Source of the DNA: Myxococcales bacterium
GTDB lineage: Bacteria > Myxococcota_A > Polyangia > Haliangiales > Haliangiaceae
Length of the DNA stretch: 64,000 nt
Reading direction: 5' to 3'
Assembly: GCA_016706545.1 (NCBI GenBank)
Contig: JADJJK010000015.1
Coordinates: 62,001 to 126,000 of the forward strand
In this document: one piece after another, positions 51,436 through 62,408 of the stretch
Layout: each line of letters starts with the position of its first letter
Position numbering within the stretch: position 1 is the first letter of the stretch
Made by a program: the position numbers and the translations under genes
Notes under the pieces: model-generated
Told to the model about the DNA's origin: nothing
Seen by the model: only the letters and a program-made list of their open reading frames with translations
Database searches by the model: none

Positions 51436-52327
51436 CCGCGTGGGCAACACCACCTTCGAGCAGTTCCTGGGCGGCGTGGCCTCCACGCCGCAGGCCCACG
51501 CGGTGAGCTTTCACCGCGGCACCTTCGCCGCGGGCTACGATCTCTACGCCTCGCTCCGCACCGGCTCCACGTGGAGCGCGCCGATCCTCATCGAGCCGCT
51601 GGCGGGCTCGGCGACCAGCTCTCGGATCGCGGCGGACGGGCGCGGCGGCTTTGTGCTGCTGTGGACCCAGCGCGACGCCGCCGGGTCGTCGACCGCGGTC
51701 TGGTACAGCACGCTGTCGGCGCAGGGCGTGGTGGGCACGCCGCAGAAGCTCGACGACGGCCCCAACGATGCGTTCGGGGTGGCCATGGCGCGCGCCGGGG
51801 AGCGGGTGTGGATGGCGTGGGGCCACCGCGAGTCCGAGTCGGTGGGCAGCCGGATCGTCGTGCGCTCGCTGGCCGCCGACGGGCTGGGCGCCGCCAAGAG
51901 CTTCGTGGTGCCGGGCCAGCTCAGCCCGCAGCTCGCGCTGGCGGCGAGCGCCAGCGGCGCGTTCGTCGCGTGGAGCCATCAGGGGGCCATCACCGGGGCG
52001 ATCTACGCGGCCGCCGCCTGGAGCGCGCCGCAGGTGATCGCCGCGGCGTCCTCGGACCCGGCCGACAACGTGGGGCGGCCGGCGCTGGCGCTCGATGATC
52101 GCGGCAACGCGACGGCGACCTGGACCCGCATCCCCAAGCTGAACGGGCGCCGCTCCACCATGGCCGCGCGCTGGCACGCGAGCCGGTGGTCCACCACCAC
52201 GCTGGACGATCAGACCCGGAGCACGCGCGCCTGGTCCGCAGGGGTCGATCCGCAGGGCCGCGTGACGGTGCTGTGGACCGATGACGGTGCGCCCGGGTAC
52301 CGCGTGTGGGCTGCTCGGCTGGAGTGA
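51206..52327 (+). CDS. Lipoprotein, C-terminal part with propeller-like repeats
   Basis: Continues the protein above in the correct frame. It contains six or more repeats of about 50 residues ending in a D-x-x-G-x5-W pattern (DGRGGFVLLWTQRD, AGERVWMAWGHR, SGAFVAWSHQG, DRGNATATWTR, PQGRVTVLWTDDG), likely blades of a beta-propeller. The corrected protein is about 542 residues and would sit outside the cytoplasm. No enzymatic motif is seen; a carbohydrate or protein binding role is only a guess. Confidence 0.65.
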   Translation, partial: PPDNALVNQRFSPGAGWNKLVLPVTLNGDDTFVDTAAASTTQAVAAHRYTLLGGSGSIDARTYNGSVWSAPVVVSDDRVGNTTFEQFLGGVASTPQAHAVSFHRGTFAAGYDLYASLRTGSTWSAPILIEPLAGSATSSRIAADGRGGFVLLWTQRDAAGSSTAVWYSTLSAQGVVGTPQKLDDGPNDAFGVAMARAGERVWMAWGHRESESVGSRIVVRSLAADGLGAAKSFVVPGQLSPQLALAASASGAFVAWSHQGAITGAIYAAAAWSAPQVIAAASSDPADNVGRPALALDDRGNATATWTRIPKLNGRRSTMAARWHASRWSTTTLDDQTRSTRAWSAGVDPQGRVTVLWTDDGAPGYRVWAARLE

Positions 52328-52401
52328 ACGTGGCGGCTGCCGCGGTGCGGCGAGCCCTGGGGTGGCGACAAGGAAACCCGCCCGCCGGCGGCGACTTTGG
52401 G

Positions 52402-52407
52402 TACAGT
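52402..52407 (+). promoter_or_regulatory. Putative -10 box (TACAGT), leaderless start
   Basis: Ends 7 nt before ATG 52415. No Shine-Dalgarno sequence between. Confidence 0.4.
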
Positions 52408-52414
52408 GGGCGCG

Positions 52415-54403
52415 ATGAGGACGCGAGCATCGCTTGGGCTGTGGCTCGTGCTGGCGCTTGGCGCGTGCGGTGGCGGCGGCAAGGCGAGCCCGCCGCTTCC
52501 GGACGCTGACGGCGACGGCATCTCGGATGACGCCGAGGGCGCGAGCGCGGCGGTGGACTCCGACCGCGACGGCGCGCCGGACTACCTGGACCCCGACAGC
52601 GACGGCGACACGCTGCCCGACGCGGTGGAGGCCGGAGACCTGGACGTGACCTCCGCGCCGGTGGACTCCGACGGTGACGGGGTGGCGGACTTCCGCGACC
52701 TCGACAGCGATGGCAACGGCCGCGACGATGAGCTGGAGGGCGCCGAGGACCTCGACGGCGATGGTCAGCGCGACTTCGCCGATGCGGATGAGGACGGCGA
52801 CCGGATCTCGGACCGCGACGAGCTGGGCGCGGCGCCGATGGTGGCGGTGGACACGGATCTCGACGGCACCGGGGACTTTCGCGACCTCGACAGCGATGGC
52901 GATGGCATCGCCGATCTGATCGAGACCAGCGCGGACTACGATCTCGACCTGCTGGCCAACTTCCGCGATCTGGACAGCGACGCCGACTGTCGTCCGGATC
53001 AGGTGGAGCGCGGCGAGCTGCCGGCGCGCGACAGCGACGCCGACCGTCGCTACGACTTCGTGGACCGCGACTCCGACAACGACGGGGTGCCCGACAGCGC
53101 GGAGGACGCGAGCTGCAACGGCCGGCGCGACGGCGCCGAGACCGACGCGACGCGCGCCGACACCGACGGCGATGGCGCGACCGATCTGGTGGAGCGCGCG
53201 GCCGGCACCAACCCCAACGACGCCGCCGATCACCCGCGGGCGCGGGGCGACTTCGTGTTCGTGCTGCCGTACCAGGCGCCGCAGCAACCGGTGGCAGACA
53301 ACCTGGACTTTCGCCCTGCGCTGTCCAGCGTGGATGTGTACGTGGTGATGGATCGCTCCACCTCCATGTCCGAGGAGACCACCTCCATCAAGGACAGCCT
53401 GGGCGCGGTCATCCGCGGCCTGCAGTGCCCGCCGCTCGGCACCGGCTCCGCCGCCACCTGCATTCCCAACCTGCACGCCGGCCTGGCGGGCCTTGGCTAC
53501 CGCACGGATCAGCCGTTCGTCCACTACCTGCCCATCCAGCCGTCGCCTGACTTTGCCGGCACGGATCTGCCCAACGTCACCGGGCAACCGCCGCTGGAGC
53601 CGATGGTGTTCGCGCTGTGGACGGCGATCACCAACCTGGGCAGCGCGGTGGCCAACGGCACGTACGGCTGCGCGCTGGATCCGGTGGCGCCCAACGCCGC
53701 GTGCCCGCCTGGGCGCTATGGGCAGGCCTGCTTCCGGCCCGGGAGCCTGCCGGTGATCGTGCTCGCCACCGACGAGCCGCCGCTGCAGAACGTGGACGGC
53801 ATCACCTGCCCGGGGTGGGACGTCGTGACCCGCGCCGCGATGGCAGCGCGCAAGGCCAAGGTCGTGGGCGTGGTGGGCTCCGGCTCGACGTCGACGCTGG
53901 CGGAGGTGCGGCTCGATCTGCGCGCCATGGCCATCGACACCGGCGCGGTGGACGCCAGCGCCGGCAACGCGCCGCTGGTGTTCGACGGCGCGGGCGCGGG
54001 CGCGGCCAACGCCATCGGCGAAGGGATCCGCGCGCTGGCGCGCGGCGTGCCGCTGGACATGGGGGCCGTGGTCGCGGACGATCCAGGCGACGCGCTAGAC
54101 GCGCGGGCGGCGTTCGTGGACCACCTGGAGACGCTGCAGCTTGGCAACGCGCTGTGCGCCAGCGGCCTGACCGACGTCGACAGCGACGGCGACACGTTCC
54201 GCGATCGCTTCGTGGCGGTGCGCGCCGGGGTGCCGCTGTGCTGGAAGCTCGTGACCAAGCGCAACACCACCGTGCCGGCGCTGGAGCAGCCGCAGCTCTT
54301 TCGCGCGCGGGTGGACGTGGTCGGCGACGGCGTGACCACCGTGGATAGCCGCGAGGTGTTCTTTCTTGTACCGCCACGTACTTTTGACGAGCCGATCGAA
54401 TAG
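52415..54403 (+). CDS. Lipoprotein with thrombospondin type 3 repeats and VWA-like domain
   Basis: A 662-residue secreted lipoprotein (LALGAC-GGGG). Residues about 30-270 are thrombospondin type 3 repeats, calcium-binding DxDxDG loops (DADGDGISDD, DSDGDGVADFRDLDSDGNG, DTDGDGATDLVE). Residues about 305-555 resemble a von Willebrand A domain: VDVYVVMDRSTSMSEE is a MIDAS DxSxS motif and PVIVLATDEPP a following strand. Another DSDGDTF loop lies near the C-terminus. A calcium-stiffened stalk displaying an adhesion domain is the family expectation. The coding end lies in a 12-nt tandem repeat. Confidence 0.85.
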   Translation: MRTRASLGLWLVLALGACGGGGKASPPLPDADGDGISDDAEGASAAVDSDRDGAPDYLDPDSDGDTLPDAVEAGDLDVTSAPVDSDGDGVADFRDLDSDGNGRDDELEGAEDLDGDGQRDFADADEDGDRISDRDELGAAPMVAVDTDLDGTGDFRDLDSDGDGIADLIETSADYDLDLLANFRDLDSDADCRPDQVERGELPARDSDADRRYDFVDRDSDNDGVPDSAEDASCNGRRDGAETDATRADTDGDGATDLVERAAGTNPNDAADHPRARGDFVFVLPYQAPQQPVADNLDFRPALSSVDVYVVMDRSTSMSEETTSIKDSLGAVIRGLQCPPLGTGSAATCIPNLHAGLAGLGYRTDQPFVHYLPIQPSPDFAGTDLPNVTGQPPLEPMVFALWTAITNLGSAVANGTYGCALDPVAPNAACPPGRYGQACFRPGSLPVIVLATDEPPLQNVDGITCPGWDVVTRAAMAARKAKVVGVVGSGSTSTLAEVRLDLRAMAIDTGAVDASAGNAPLVFDGAGAGAANAIGEGIRALARGVPLDMGAVVADDPGDALDARAAFVDHLETLQLGNALCASGLTDVDSDGDTFRDRFVAVRAGVPLCWKLVTKRNTTVPALEQPQLFRARVDVVGDGVTTVDSREVFFLVPPRTFDEPIE

Positions 54404-54414
54404 CCGATCGAATA
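54391..54414 (+). repeat. 12-nt tandem repeat across the stop codon
   Basis: GCCGATCGAATA at 54391-54402 and 54403-54414, with a degenerate third copy after it. The stop TAG 54401-54403 spans the unit junction. The following 190 nt are GTCGCTCGTC-rich low-complexity sequence with no gene. Confidence 0.7.
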
Positions 54415-54591
54415 GCTGATCGGGTCGCTGTGCGGGGTCGCTGATCGGGTCGCTCGTCGTCGCTGCGCTCGCTCGTCGTCGGCGCTCGTCGGCGTCGGCG
54501 TTCGTCGCCAGCGGTCGCCGACCGCCGTGGCCTGTCAGCAGCGGTGGGGCGTGTCGGCCGCTCGCGGCTGGGGCGGCTCCCGGGCGCGTGG

Positions 54592-54597
54592 TACGCT
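54592..54597 (+). promoter_or_regulatory. Putative -10 box (TACGCT), leaderless start
   Basis: Ends 8 nt before ATG 54606; same hexamer as the promoter of the SgmX-like gene. No Shine-Dalgarno. Confidence 0.45.
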
Positions 54598-54605
54598 GCC
54601 CGACC

Positions 54606-56438
54606 ATGCGTGGACGCATCGGCGGCGCGACCCTGGCGGCCCTCGGCGGCTTGCTGATCGCGCTCGCCGCGGTGGTGCCGCGCTGGTGGCACGGGCCGAT
54701 CCAGATCGCCGGGAAGATCATTCACGGCAAGACGGTCCATGTCAGCCTGCTGCGGGTCACCGGCTGCAACGCCGGTGACGGCACCTGCCAGGGGCTGGAT
54801 GTTGGCGCGGTGTTTCGTGCGGTCACGCTGGCCACCTTGGCCATGTCGGTGGCGACCGCGCTCTTCGCGCTGCTGCTGGCGCGGGCCCTGTGGAAGGCGT
54901 CCCCTGGCGCTCCGCGGTTTGCCCGCAGCGCCTTGGTCGCGGCGGGGCTCGCGGTGGTGGGCGGCGTGGCCACCATCGTCACGTTGCCGGCGCGGTTCGA
55001 AGAGATCTCGGTGGGCGGCGGCTCCTTCGCGTTCTTCGCGGGCGCGGTGGCCGTGTTCGTGGCGAGCTTTGGCGCGCTGCTGCGGCGCGCGCCAAAGGCC
55101 GCTCCGGAGCCCAGAGACGTACGAGAGATGCTCTCCACCGACATGCTGGCGCCAGCCGCGCTGGGGCCAGAGCCAAAGATGGGGCGGCACGGAGCGGTGG
55201 TGACCGAGGGCGGGTACTCGTCTGCGCCCCCCAGATTTCGTCCCTGGTACGAGCTGCAAGCTGCGCAGGAACCGGCCCCGAGCCCGGCGCCATGGCCAGG
55301 CGCATATCCCGAGGGCGCCGCGAGCGATACGGCGCCCGGGTTCGGGCCGCCCGGGGGCATGCCGGGGACGGCAGGGACGGCAGGGACGGCAGGGACGGCA
55401 GGGACGGCAGGGACGGCAGGAACGACGCCCGGGTTTGGCGCGCCGCCGGGCGTCCAAGGGATGGCACCTGGCTTTGCGGCGCCTGGCCCTGGCTTCGCGC
55501 CGCCGCCCGCGCGCGCAAGAGAGAGCGCGCGCTGGAGCACGGAGGCCGCCACCGGGAGCCCAGGTGCGACGCAGGTCGGCGTGCCGCTGGCTCCTGCGCC
55601 ATTCGCGCCGGCTCCTGCGCCCTCCGCGCCAGCTCCCGCGCAGCCCGCGCCAGGCAAGGGCGCCGCGTCGTCGTCGGGCTGGCTGCGGTCGCCGCCGCCG
55701 GACTCGTCTGCCGCCGCTGGCCTGTCGGCCTTTGACATCAGCGACGTCACCGGCGCCGCCAACAAGCTGATGGCGCCGCGGCCAGGCGCTGCCGCGCGGC
55801 CTGCCGATCAGCAGGTAGATCCGCCCATCGTCCCCGCGCTTGCGCAGGCGACCGCTGGGTCGGCGCCGCGGGCAGCGCCTGCCGAGCCGCCCGATCCAGG
55901 CTTTGAGTCCCCCACCATGCCCTCGCAGCCGTCGATGGCGGTGATGCTGGCGCGCGGTGAGCCAGCCGCCGCTCGCGACCTGCGCGAGGCCGAGGACAGC
56001 GAGCTCGCCACCATGCAGGTGGAGCGACTGGACAGCTCCGAGCTAGTGGACGCCGATGAGCTCGTCGAGCCCGGCGAGGCCGGCGATCCTGGCGAGGCTG
56101 GCGATCCTGGCCAGCCGGCCGAGCCCGGCGAGATCAACGACAGCGGGATCTTCTTGCGCGCAGAGTCCGCCGCCGCCGCGCCCAGGCCTCCCAAGCGGCC
56201 GTCGTTGCCGCGCGTGCCCACCGCCACCACCTCCGCTAGCCTCGCGGCGCTGGCCGCGCTGAGCAAGCCCGCGGTCATCACCATGTCCTCGAACGTCGCG
56301 CGCAAGCTGCCGCTGCCCAAGCCCAGCGAGATCTCCGAGAGCAACCCCGCGCGCGCCTGCCCGACCTGCGTCATTCCGCTTGGCTGGGTGGAGCGCCACC
56401 AGCGCTACTACTGCACGCAGTGCCGCGCGTACTACTGA
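54606..56438 (+). CDS. Four-helix membrane protein with long disordered region and C-terminal zinc ribbon
   Basis: A 610-residue protein of no family known to me. Residues 1-160 contain four membrane helices (about 7-25, 71-92, 107-128, 142-160). The first outside loop carries Trp27-Trp28 and a Cys54/Cys61 pair, a layout that superficially recalls claudin-type four-helix proteins. Residues 165-560 are low-complexity Pro/Gly/Ala, including seven GTA-type repeats from a 9-nt tandem repeat, and an acidic stretch (VDADELVEPGEAGDPGEAGD). The last 30 residues form a CxxC-N17-CxxC zinc ribbon (CPTC, CTQC). Helices plus a cytoplasmic zinc ribbon suggest a scaffold or regulator; this is a guess. Confidence 0.7.
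   Translation: MRGRIGGATLAALGGLLIALAAVVPRWWHGPIQIAGKIIHGKTVHVSLLRVTGCNAGDGTCQGLDVGAVFRAVTLATLAMSVATALFALLLARALWKASPGAPRFARSALVAAGLAVVGGVATIVTLPARFEEISVGGGSFAFFAGAVAVFVASFGALLRRAPKAAPEPRDVREMLSTDMLAPAALGPEPKMGRHGAVVTEGGYSSAPPRFRPWYELQAAQEPAPSPAPWPGAYPEGAASDTAPGFGPPGGMPGTAGTAGTAGTAGTAGTAGTTPGFGAPPGVQGMAPGFAAPGPGFAPPPARARESARWSTEAATGSPGATQVGVPLAPAPFAPAPAPSAPAPAQPAPGKGAASSSGWLRSPPPDSSAAAGLSAFDISDVTGAANKLMAPRPGAAARPADQQVDPPIVPALAQATAGSAPRAAPAEPPDPGFESPTMPSQPSMAVMLARGEPAAARDLREAEDSELATMQVERLDSSELVDADELVEPGEAGDPGEAGDPGQPAEPGEINDSGIFLRAESAAAAPRPPKRPSLPRVPTATTSASLAALAALSKPAVITMSSNVARKLPLPKPSEISESNPARACPTCVIPLGWVERHQRYYCTQCRAYY
55365..55427 (+). repeat. 9-nt coding tandem repeat (GGGACGGCA)
   Basis: Six exact units plus one degenerate unit, encoding (Gly-Thr-Ala)n. 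The perfect identity suggests recent slippage and likely length variation between strains. Confidence 0.85.
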
Positions 56439-56451
56439 GCCCGCGCCGCCG

Positions 56452-58254
<1,803 letters not shown>

Positions 58255-58372
58255 GGCGGCAGCATCCCCGGGCCGCCGCCGCGGCGCAAGGCGTCACCTG
58301 ATGATCAGGGGACGACGGAGGGCCGCGCGGGAGCGCGCAGGCGCGCCGAGCGTCGCGAGGGCCGCCGCCGGG

Positions 58373-61126
58373 CTACTTGATGGAGACGACCTTGGCGGCG
58401 CCGAGGTCGCGCAGCGCCTTGGCGGCGCCGGGGCCAGCGGCGGAGATCACCATGCGGGTCGGGTCGAGGTCCGCGCGCAGCAGGGCGCGCACCTGATCGG
58501 TGGTGACGACGGCGATGGCGGCCGCCACCTTGGCCTCGTGGCCCAGCGGCTTGCCCGCGACGGCGGCGGCGATCAGATCATCGGCGATGGCGGTGGAGGA
58601 GGACGTCCGCGCCAGGGCGGCCTGCAGGGCGGCGCGCCGGGCGCGGTCCACCTCCAGGGCCAGCGCGCCAGGGTCGGTGTGCTGCAGCTCCAGCGCCGCG
58701 AGGATGGCGCGCAGCGCCTCGGTGCTGCGGTCTGGGGCGACCTTGCCGGTGATCCTGAGCACGCGCCCCACCTCATCTCCGACATACGCGAGCTCGATGC
58801 CGTAGGTCGCGGCGAGGCGTTCGCGCACCACGCGGACCCGTCGCTCCAGCAGCTCCTGCGCGACGTGGCGCGTGGCGTCGTCCGCCGCTGCTCCGCCCGC
58901 GGCAAACAGCAGCGCGATCTCGAGCTGCCGCTCCGCGCGCTCGAGCGCCAGGTACGAGGGCCCCAGCGCTGGCTTCATCGGCGGCGCCACCGGGGACGAA
59001 GGTGGCGCGCCGGCTTCCCAGTCCCCCCACATCTCAAAGAGCTCGCGCTCGACCTGCGCCGGATCAAAGCCGCCCACCACCACCATCGTGGCGCCCTGCA
59101 CGCGGTAGTGCTTGGCGCGGAACGCCTCCAGATCTTTGCGCGTGATGCCAGCCAGGTCGCGCTGGTGGTTGCGCAGGTACGGGTGGTCTTCGCCGAGCAG
59201 GCGCTTCCAGGTCGCCAGCTTCAGGCGCTGGTCCTGGCGCTGCTTGATTCGCTCGGGGTCGGCGGCGCGGTCACCGGGGCGGTCTTCGTCCTTGGCCTGG
59301 CGCTTGCGCTCCGCCAGCTCCTCCTCGTCGAAGTCGCCGCGCGCCAGCATGGTGTAGAGCCGCAGCAGGTGCTGGCTGGCCATCGACGAGGCGCCTTGGA
59401 TGCCGTGGATCGAGGCGTGCGCGGTGGTGGACGCGAAGATGCTGGAGCCGGAGATGCCGGTGGAGGTCTGGGCGATCGCGTCGATGAGGGTCAGGTCTTG
59501 CCTGCGCATGTTCAGGAGGGTCGCGGTCAGCTCGGCGGTCCCGGCCTTGCCGCTGGGGTCGTCGGCGTCGCCGCCGGGGAACACCATGCGCGCGTCGAAC
59601 AGCGTGCTGGCGGCGCGCGGCACCAGGATGATCCGCAGGCCGTTCTTTAGCCGCAGCTCCTGCACGCGCCGGGCTGGCGGCAAGGTGAGCGCGGCGGGCG
59701 CGTTGGACGCGGCGGCGTGCTGGGGGTCATGCGGCAGCTCGCTCGCGATGGGGTCGCCCGCCAGGGCCAGCTCGACGGTCGGCCTGGAGGTGGCCGGCTT
59801 GCTGACGTGGAGCACGCGCGCCCTGGCTCGGTCAAACAACGTCTTGCCGGCGGCGGTGAGCGCGGCCGTGTCGCTCTGCATGAGCACATCGATGTCGGCT
59901 CCGTGATAGCCGGTGTGGCTGGTGAACTGGCAGTAGTCGCCGACCAGCGCGCCGCGCCCCAGCATGTTGTCGTGCTCGGCGATGAGCCGGGTGCTCGCCG
60001 CCAGCTTCTGGCCGAGCAGCACGACCTCCGACCAGCCGCTCCACGCCTCCTCGATCGCGCGGTAGATCTGCTTGGTCAGCTCCGCCGGCGCCTGGCCCCG
60101 CTTGCTGAACAGCCCCACCACCACGGCCGACTCGCGGTTGGCGCCGACCATCTCGACATAGGGGCGGAGGTCGTCGGAGTGCTTGGCGGCGGCGCGCCGC
60201 AGCTCGGAGCCGACCAGCACGATGGCCTGCTCCTCGAGCACCCGGCGCGGGGTCCCCGCGGCGGCCAGCGGAAACGCCACCAGGACGCCGGGGTCGCTCA
60301 CCGGCAGGTCGATGGTCTTTGGCGCGGCGGTGCGGGGCAGCGTGGCCACCTCCGCGGGCGCGGGCACCGCGCGGTTGGGGATCGGGTCGAAGTACTTGGC
60401 GACCAGCGCCAGGGTCTTCTTGGGGGCAATGGCGCCGCCGATGATGAGCGCGGCGCGGTTGGGCGCGTAGCGCTCGCGCAGGAAGGTGCAGGCGTCCTCC
60501 TTGCTGAGCTTGGTCACGTCCTGCCCACCCACGCCGGCCGCGAAGCGATGCGTGGCGCCCCACAGCGCGGCGGCGAGCTGCTTGCCGGGCTCGTGCTGGT
60601 CCGCGCGCTGCGCCAGCTCCTGCAGGACCACGGCGCGCTCGCGCTCGAACATCGCGTCGGAGAGCTGGTCACAGCTAGCGGACATGCGCTGGGCTTCGAG
60701 CTGCAGCAAGGTCTCCAGGCGTGGTGCCAGCGCCACCGCGAGGTAGTGGGTGGAGTCGAAGGAGGTGGTGGCGTTGTAGGACAGCGTGGCTTCCGAGAGG
60801 CGCGAGGTGAGCGTGGGGCCGCCTTGCGGCTGGAGCTCGAACGCGAGGTGCTCCACCAGGTGCGCCAGGCCGGTCTTGCCGACGGGCTCGTCGAGCGCGC
60901 CGGCGAAGTAGCGGGCGTCGACGGTGACCAGGTTGCTGTCCGCGTCGGGCGCCAGCACCACGACCATGCCGTTGCGCATGGTGTACGTCGGGTAGTTGAC
61001 GTCGACACGCAAGCCGAGGTCCATCACCACGCCGAGCGACAGCGGCTCCGCCCGCCTTGGGGTACCGCACGCCACCGCGAGGAGCATGCTGCCGATCACG
61101 AACCACGACCCTGACGACCGCCTCAT
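58373..61126 (-). CDS. M16 family zinc peptidase, lipoprotein
   Basis: A 917-residue two-half M16 peptidase. ATG 61126 gives a signal peptide with lipobox LLAVAC-GTPR, so it acts in the periplasm or outer membrane. The first half has the inverted zinc motif HLVEH (in GLAHLVEHLAFEL) and the distal Glu in ERERAVVLQELAQ. The second half (from about residue 480, with ELRLKNGLRIILVP) lacks the motif, reading TAELTATLL at the same place, as is normal for the inactive half. A -10-like CATACT lies 7 nt before the ATG. The frame extends to 61303 but without a signal peptide. Confidence 0.9.
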   Translation of the reverse strand: MRRSSGSWFVIGSMLLAVACGTPRRAEPLSLGVVMDLGLRVDVNYPTYTMRNGMVVVLAPDADSNLVTVDARYFAGALDEPVGKTGLAHLVEHLAFELQPQGGPTLTSRLSEATLSYNATTSFDSTHYLAVALAPRLETLLQLEAQRMSASCDQLSDAMFERERAVVLQELAQRADQHEPGKQLAAALWGATHRFAAGVGGQDVTKLSKEDACTFLRERYAPNRAALIIGGAIAPKKTLALVAKYFDPIPNRAVPAPAEVATLPRTAAPKTIDLPVSDPGVLVAFPLAAAGTPRRVLEEQAIVLVGSELRRAAAKHSDDLRPYVEMVGANRESAVVVGLFSKRGQAPAELTKQIYRAIEEAWSGWSEVVLLGQKLAASTRLIAEHDNMLGRGALVGDYCQFTSHTGYHGADIDVLMQSDTAALTAAGKTLFDRARARVLHVSKPATSRPTVELALAGDPIASELPHDPQHAAASNAPAALTLPPARRVQELRLKNGLRIILVPRAASTLFDARMVFPGGDADDPSGKAGTAELTATLLNMRRQDLTLIDAIAQTSTGISGSSIFASTTAHASIHGIQGASSMASQHLLRLYTMLARGDFDEEELAERKRQAKDEDRPGDRAADPERIKQRQDQRLKLATWKRLLGEDHPYLRNHQRDLAGITRKDLEAFRAKHYRVQGATMVVVGGFDPAQVERELFEMWGDWEAGAPPSSPVAPPMKPALGPSYLALERAERQLEIALLFAAGGAAADDATRHVAQELLERRVRVVRERLAATYGIELAYVGDEVGRVLRITGKVAPDRSTEALRAILAALELQHTDPGALALEVDRARRAALQAALARTSSSTAIADDLIAAAVAGKPLGHEAKVAAAIAVVTTDQVRALLRADLDPTRMVISAAGPGAAKALRDLGAAKVVSIK

Positions 61127-61133
61127 GGCTCCC

Positions 61134-61139
61134 AGTATG
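61134..61139 (-). promoter_or_regulatory. Putative -10 box (CATACT) for the M16 peptidase gene
   Basis: On the minus strand CATACT ends 7 nt before ATG 61126. A GGGAG in the gap could alternatively act as a weak ribosome site. Confidence 0.3.
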
Positions 61140-61264
61140 CCTGCATGCGCACGCCGATGCGGGGGGCTTGGCAGGGCTTCTGCTGCGCGGCCGAAGGGCG
61201 CGCCACAGGTGTCGCGGCGGCGCGCCGGGAGGCCTTCACGCGAGCCGCGGCGCTCCATCCCTGC

Positions 61265-61270
61265 TACCCT
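61265..61270 (+). promoter_or_regulatory. Putative -10 box (TACCCT) for the small membrane protein
   Basis: Ends 7 nt before ATG 61278; no Shine-Dalgarno sequence lies between. Confidence 0.4.
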
Positions 61271-61277
61271 CTTGGTC

Positions 61278-61370
61278 ATGCGTGGTCCCTTGCTTTCGAT
61301 CATCGCCGCGGTCGCAGGAGCCGGCGCGGGGTATGCCTACTACCACTTCTATGGCTGCAACTCTGGTTGA
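61278..61370 (+). CDS. Small DUF6132-like membrane protein interrupted by an in-frame TGA (possible selenoprotein)
   Basis: The frame from ATG 61278 encodes a membrane helix (LLSIIAAVAGAGAGYAYYHF) and then GCNSG, followed by TGA at 61368-61370. Reading through, the frame continues GWQSSPVWMPIIGAIFALLLVGG to TAA 61452-61454, adding a second helix and giving 58 residues, the size I recall for DUF6132 proteins (two helices with a GCxxGxCP motif between). The TGA falls where that family has its second Cys, give or take one residue. It may be a selenocysteine codon, a nonsense mutation or a sequence error. Confidence 0.45.
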   Translation: MRGPLLSIIAAVAGAGAGYAYYHFYGCNSG

Positions 61371-61486
61371 GGCTGGCAGAGCAGCCCGGTGTGGATGCCG
61401 ATCATCGGCGCCATCTTCGCGTTGCTCCTGGTTGGCGGTCGTCAACCTCGATAACCTCGATAGCGGCGGCTCCTGCCGCCCAAAGC

Positions 61487-62371
61487 TCACCAGGGGCCAC
61501 GCACGGGCACGGCTTCTTGGGGACCAGGCCAGCGCGGGCTGGTGAAGACCAGCAGGCGAAGCCGGCCTGGGCCAGCGCGGAGCTGAAACTGCACCCCCGG
61601 CTGGATGCACACCGAGCTGCCGACGCCCAGCCTGTCCACTCGGGCCTCCCCGCCCTGGGATCTCCACAGCTCCCCTCCGCCCTCCAGCACGTGCCAGAGC
61701 TGCTCGACAGTGCGGTGGCAGAGCGCGCGCGAGCACTGCGCTGGCGCGAGCTCGTGCTGCTCCATCGCCGCGCGCTCGCTGGACACCAGCGGCGCGGCGC
61801 GGTCGGCGCTGATGGCGCCGCTGGCGCGGTCGACGCAGACCGGCGCGTCCAGCGCAGCCGGCACCTGGCCGCGGCGGGCGCCAAGCCGGCGCAGCGCGGC
61901 GGCGCGCTCGGCCATCACCTCGTCGCGATCAGGCGCCAGGCTGTCGTCGCTCCAGTCGCGGCCCACGACCACGGTGTCGTCGTGAGTGACCCGCTTGCCC
62001 TCCAGCTCCACCAGCCGGCCCGGCGCGGTGAGCAAGTACAGCGCGCTGGCTTGTGAGCCGTGGTTGCAGAGCTGCACGACGGTGCCGGGCGGGGCGACGT
62101 AGCATTCGCCGGGGCCAAGCGAGTGTTCGCGCCGCTCGCTCTGGGGCTCTCGCGCCAGCACGGTGACGCTGTGCTCCACGCCCACCAGCACCAGCGTGGC
62201 GCCAGGCAGCGTGAACAGCCAGGTCTGACCGGCCGCCGGCACCCGGCGCAGCTCCAGGCCAAGCGGGCAGGGGCCTGGCAGGTGGTCCCCCGCGGTCGCG
62301 GCGCTGATGAGCAACGCAGCCTCGGTGCCATCGGCTTGCACCTGGAGCGCTGGAGCGGTCACCAGCGGCAT
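61487..62371 (-). CDS. Two-cupin-domain protein
   Basis: A 294-residue protein that appears to be a bicupin. The N-terminal half has the beta pattern LFTLPGATLVLVGVEH and LGPGECYVAPPGTVVQLCNHG. The C-terminal half has HRTVEQLWHVLEGGGELWR, then LGVGSSVCIQPGVQFQLRAG. The metal-binding His set is incomplete: the second cupin motif has Gln where His is usual. It may therefore bind ligand without catalysis. The two halves are joined by a helical linker (about 140-200). Substrate unknown. It shares its strand with the caspase-like gene, 37 nt downstream of it. Confidence 0.65.
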   Translation of the reverse strand: MPLVTAPALQVQADGTEAALLISAATAGDHLPGPCPLGLELRRVPAAGQTWLFTLPGATLVLVGVEHSVTVLAREPQSERREHSLGPGECYVAPPGTVVQLCNHGSQASALYLLTAPGRLVELEGKRVTHDDTVVVGRDWSDDSLAPDRDEVMAERAAALRRLGARRGQVPAALDAPVCVDRASGAISADRAAPLVSSERAAMEQHELAPAQCSRALCHRTVEQLWHVLEGGGELWRSQGGEARVDRLGVGSSVCIQPGVQFQLRAGPGRLRLLVFTSPRWPGPQEAVPVRGPW

Positions 62372-62408
62372 GCGCCAGCTCCCGGCTCCGGCAACGAGAC
62401 GGCGCGCC

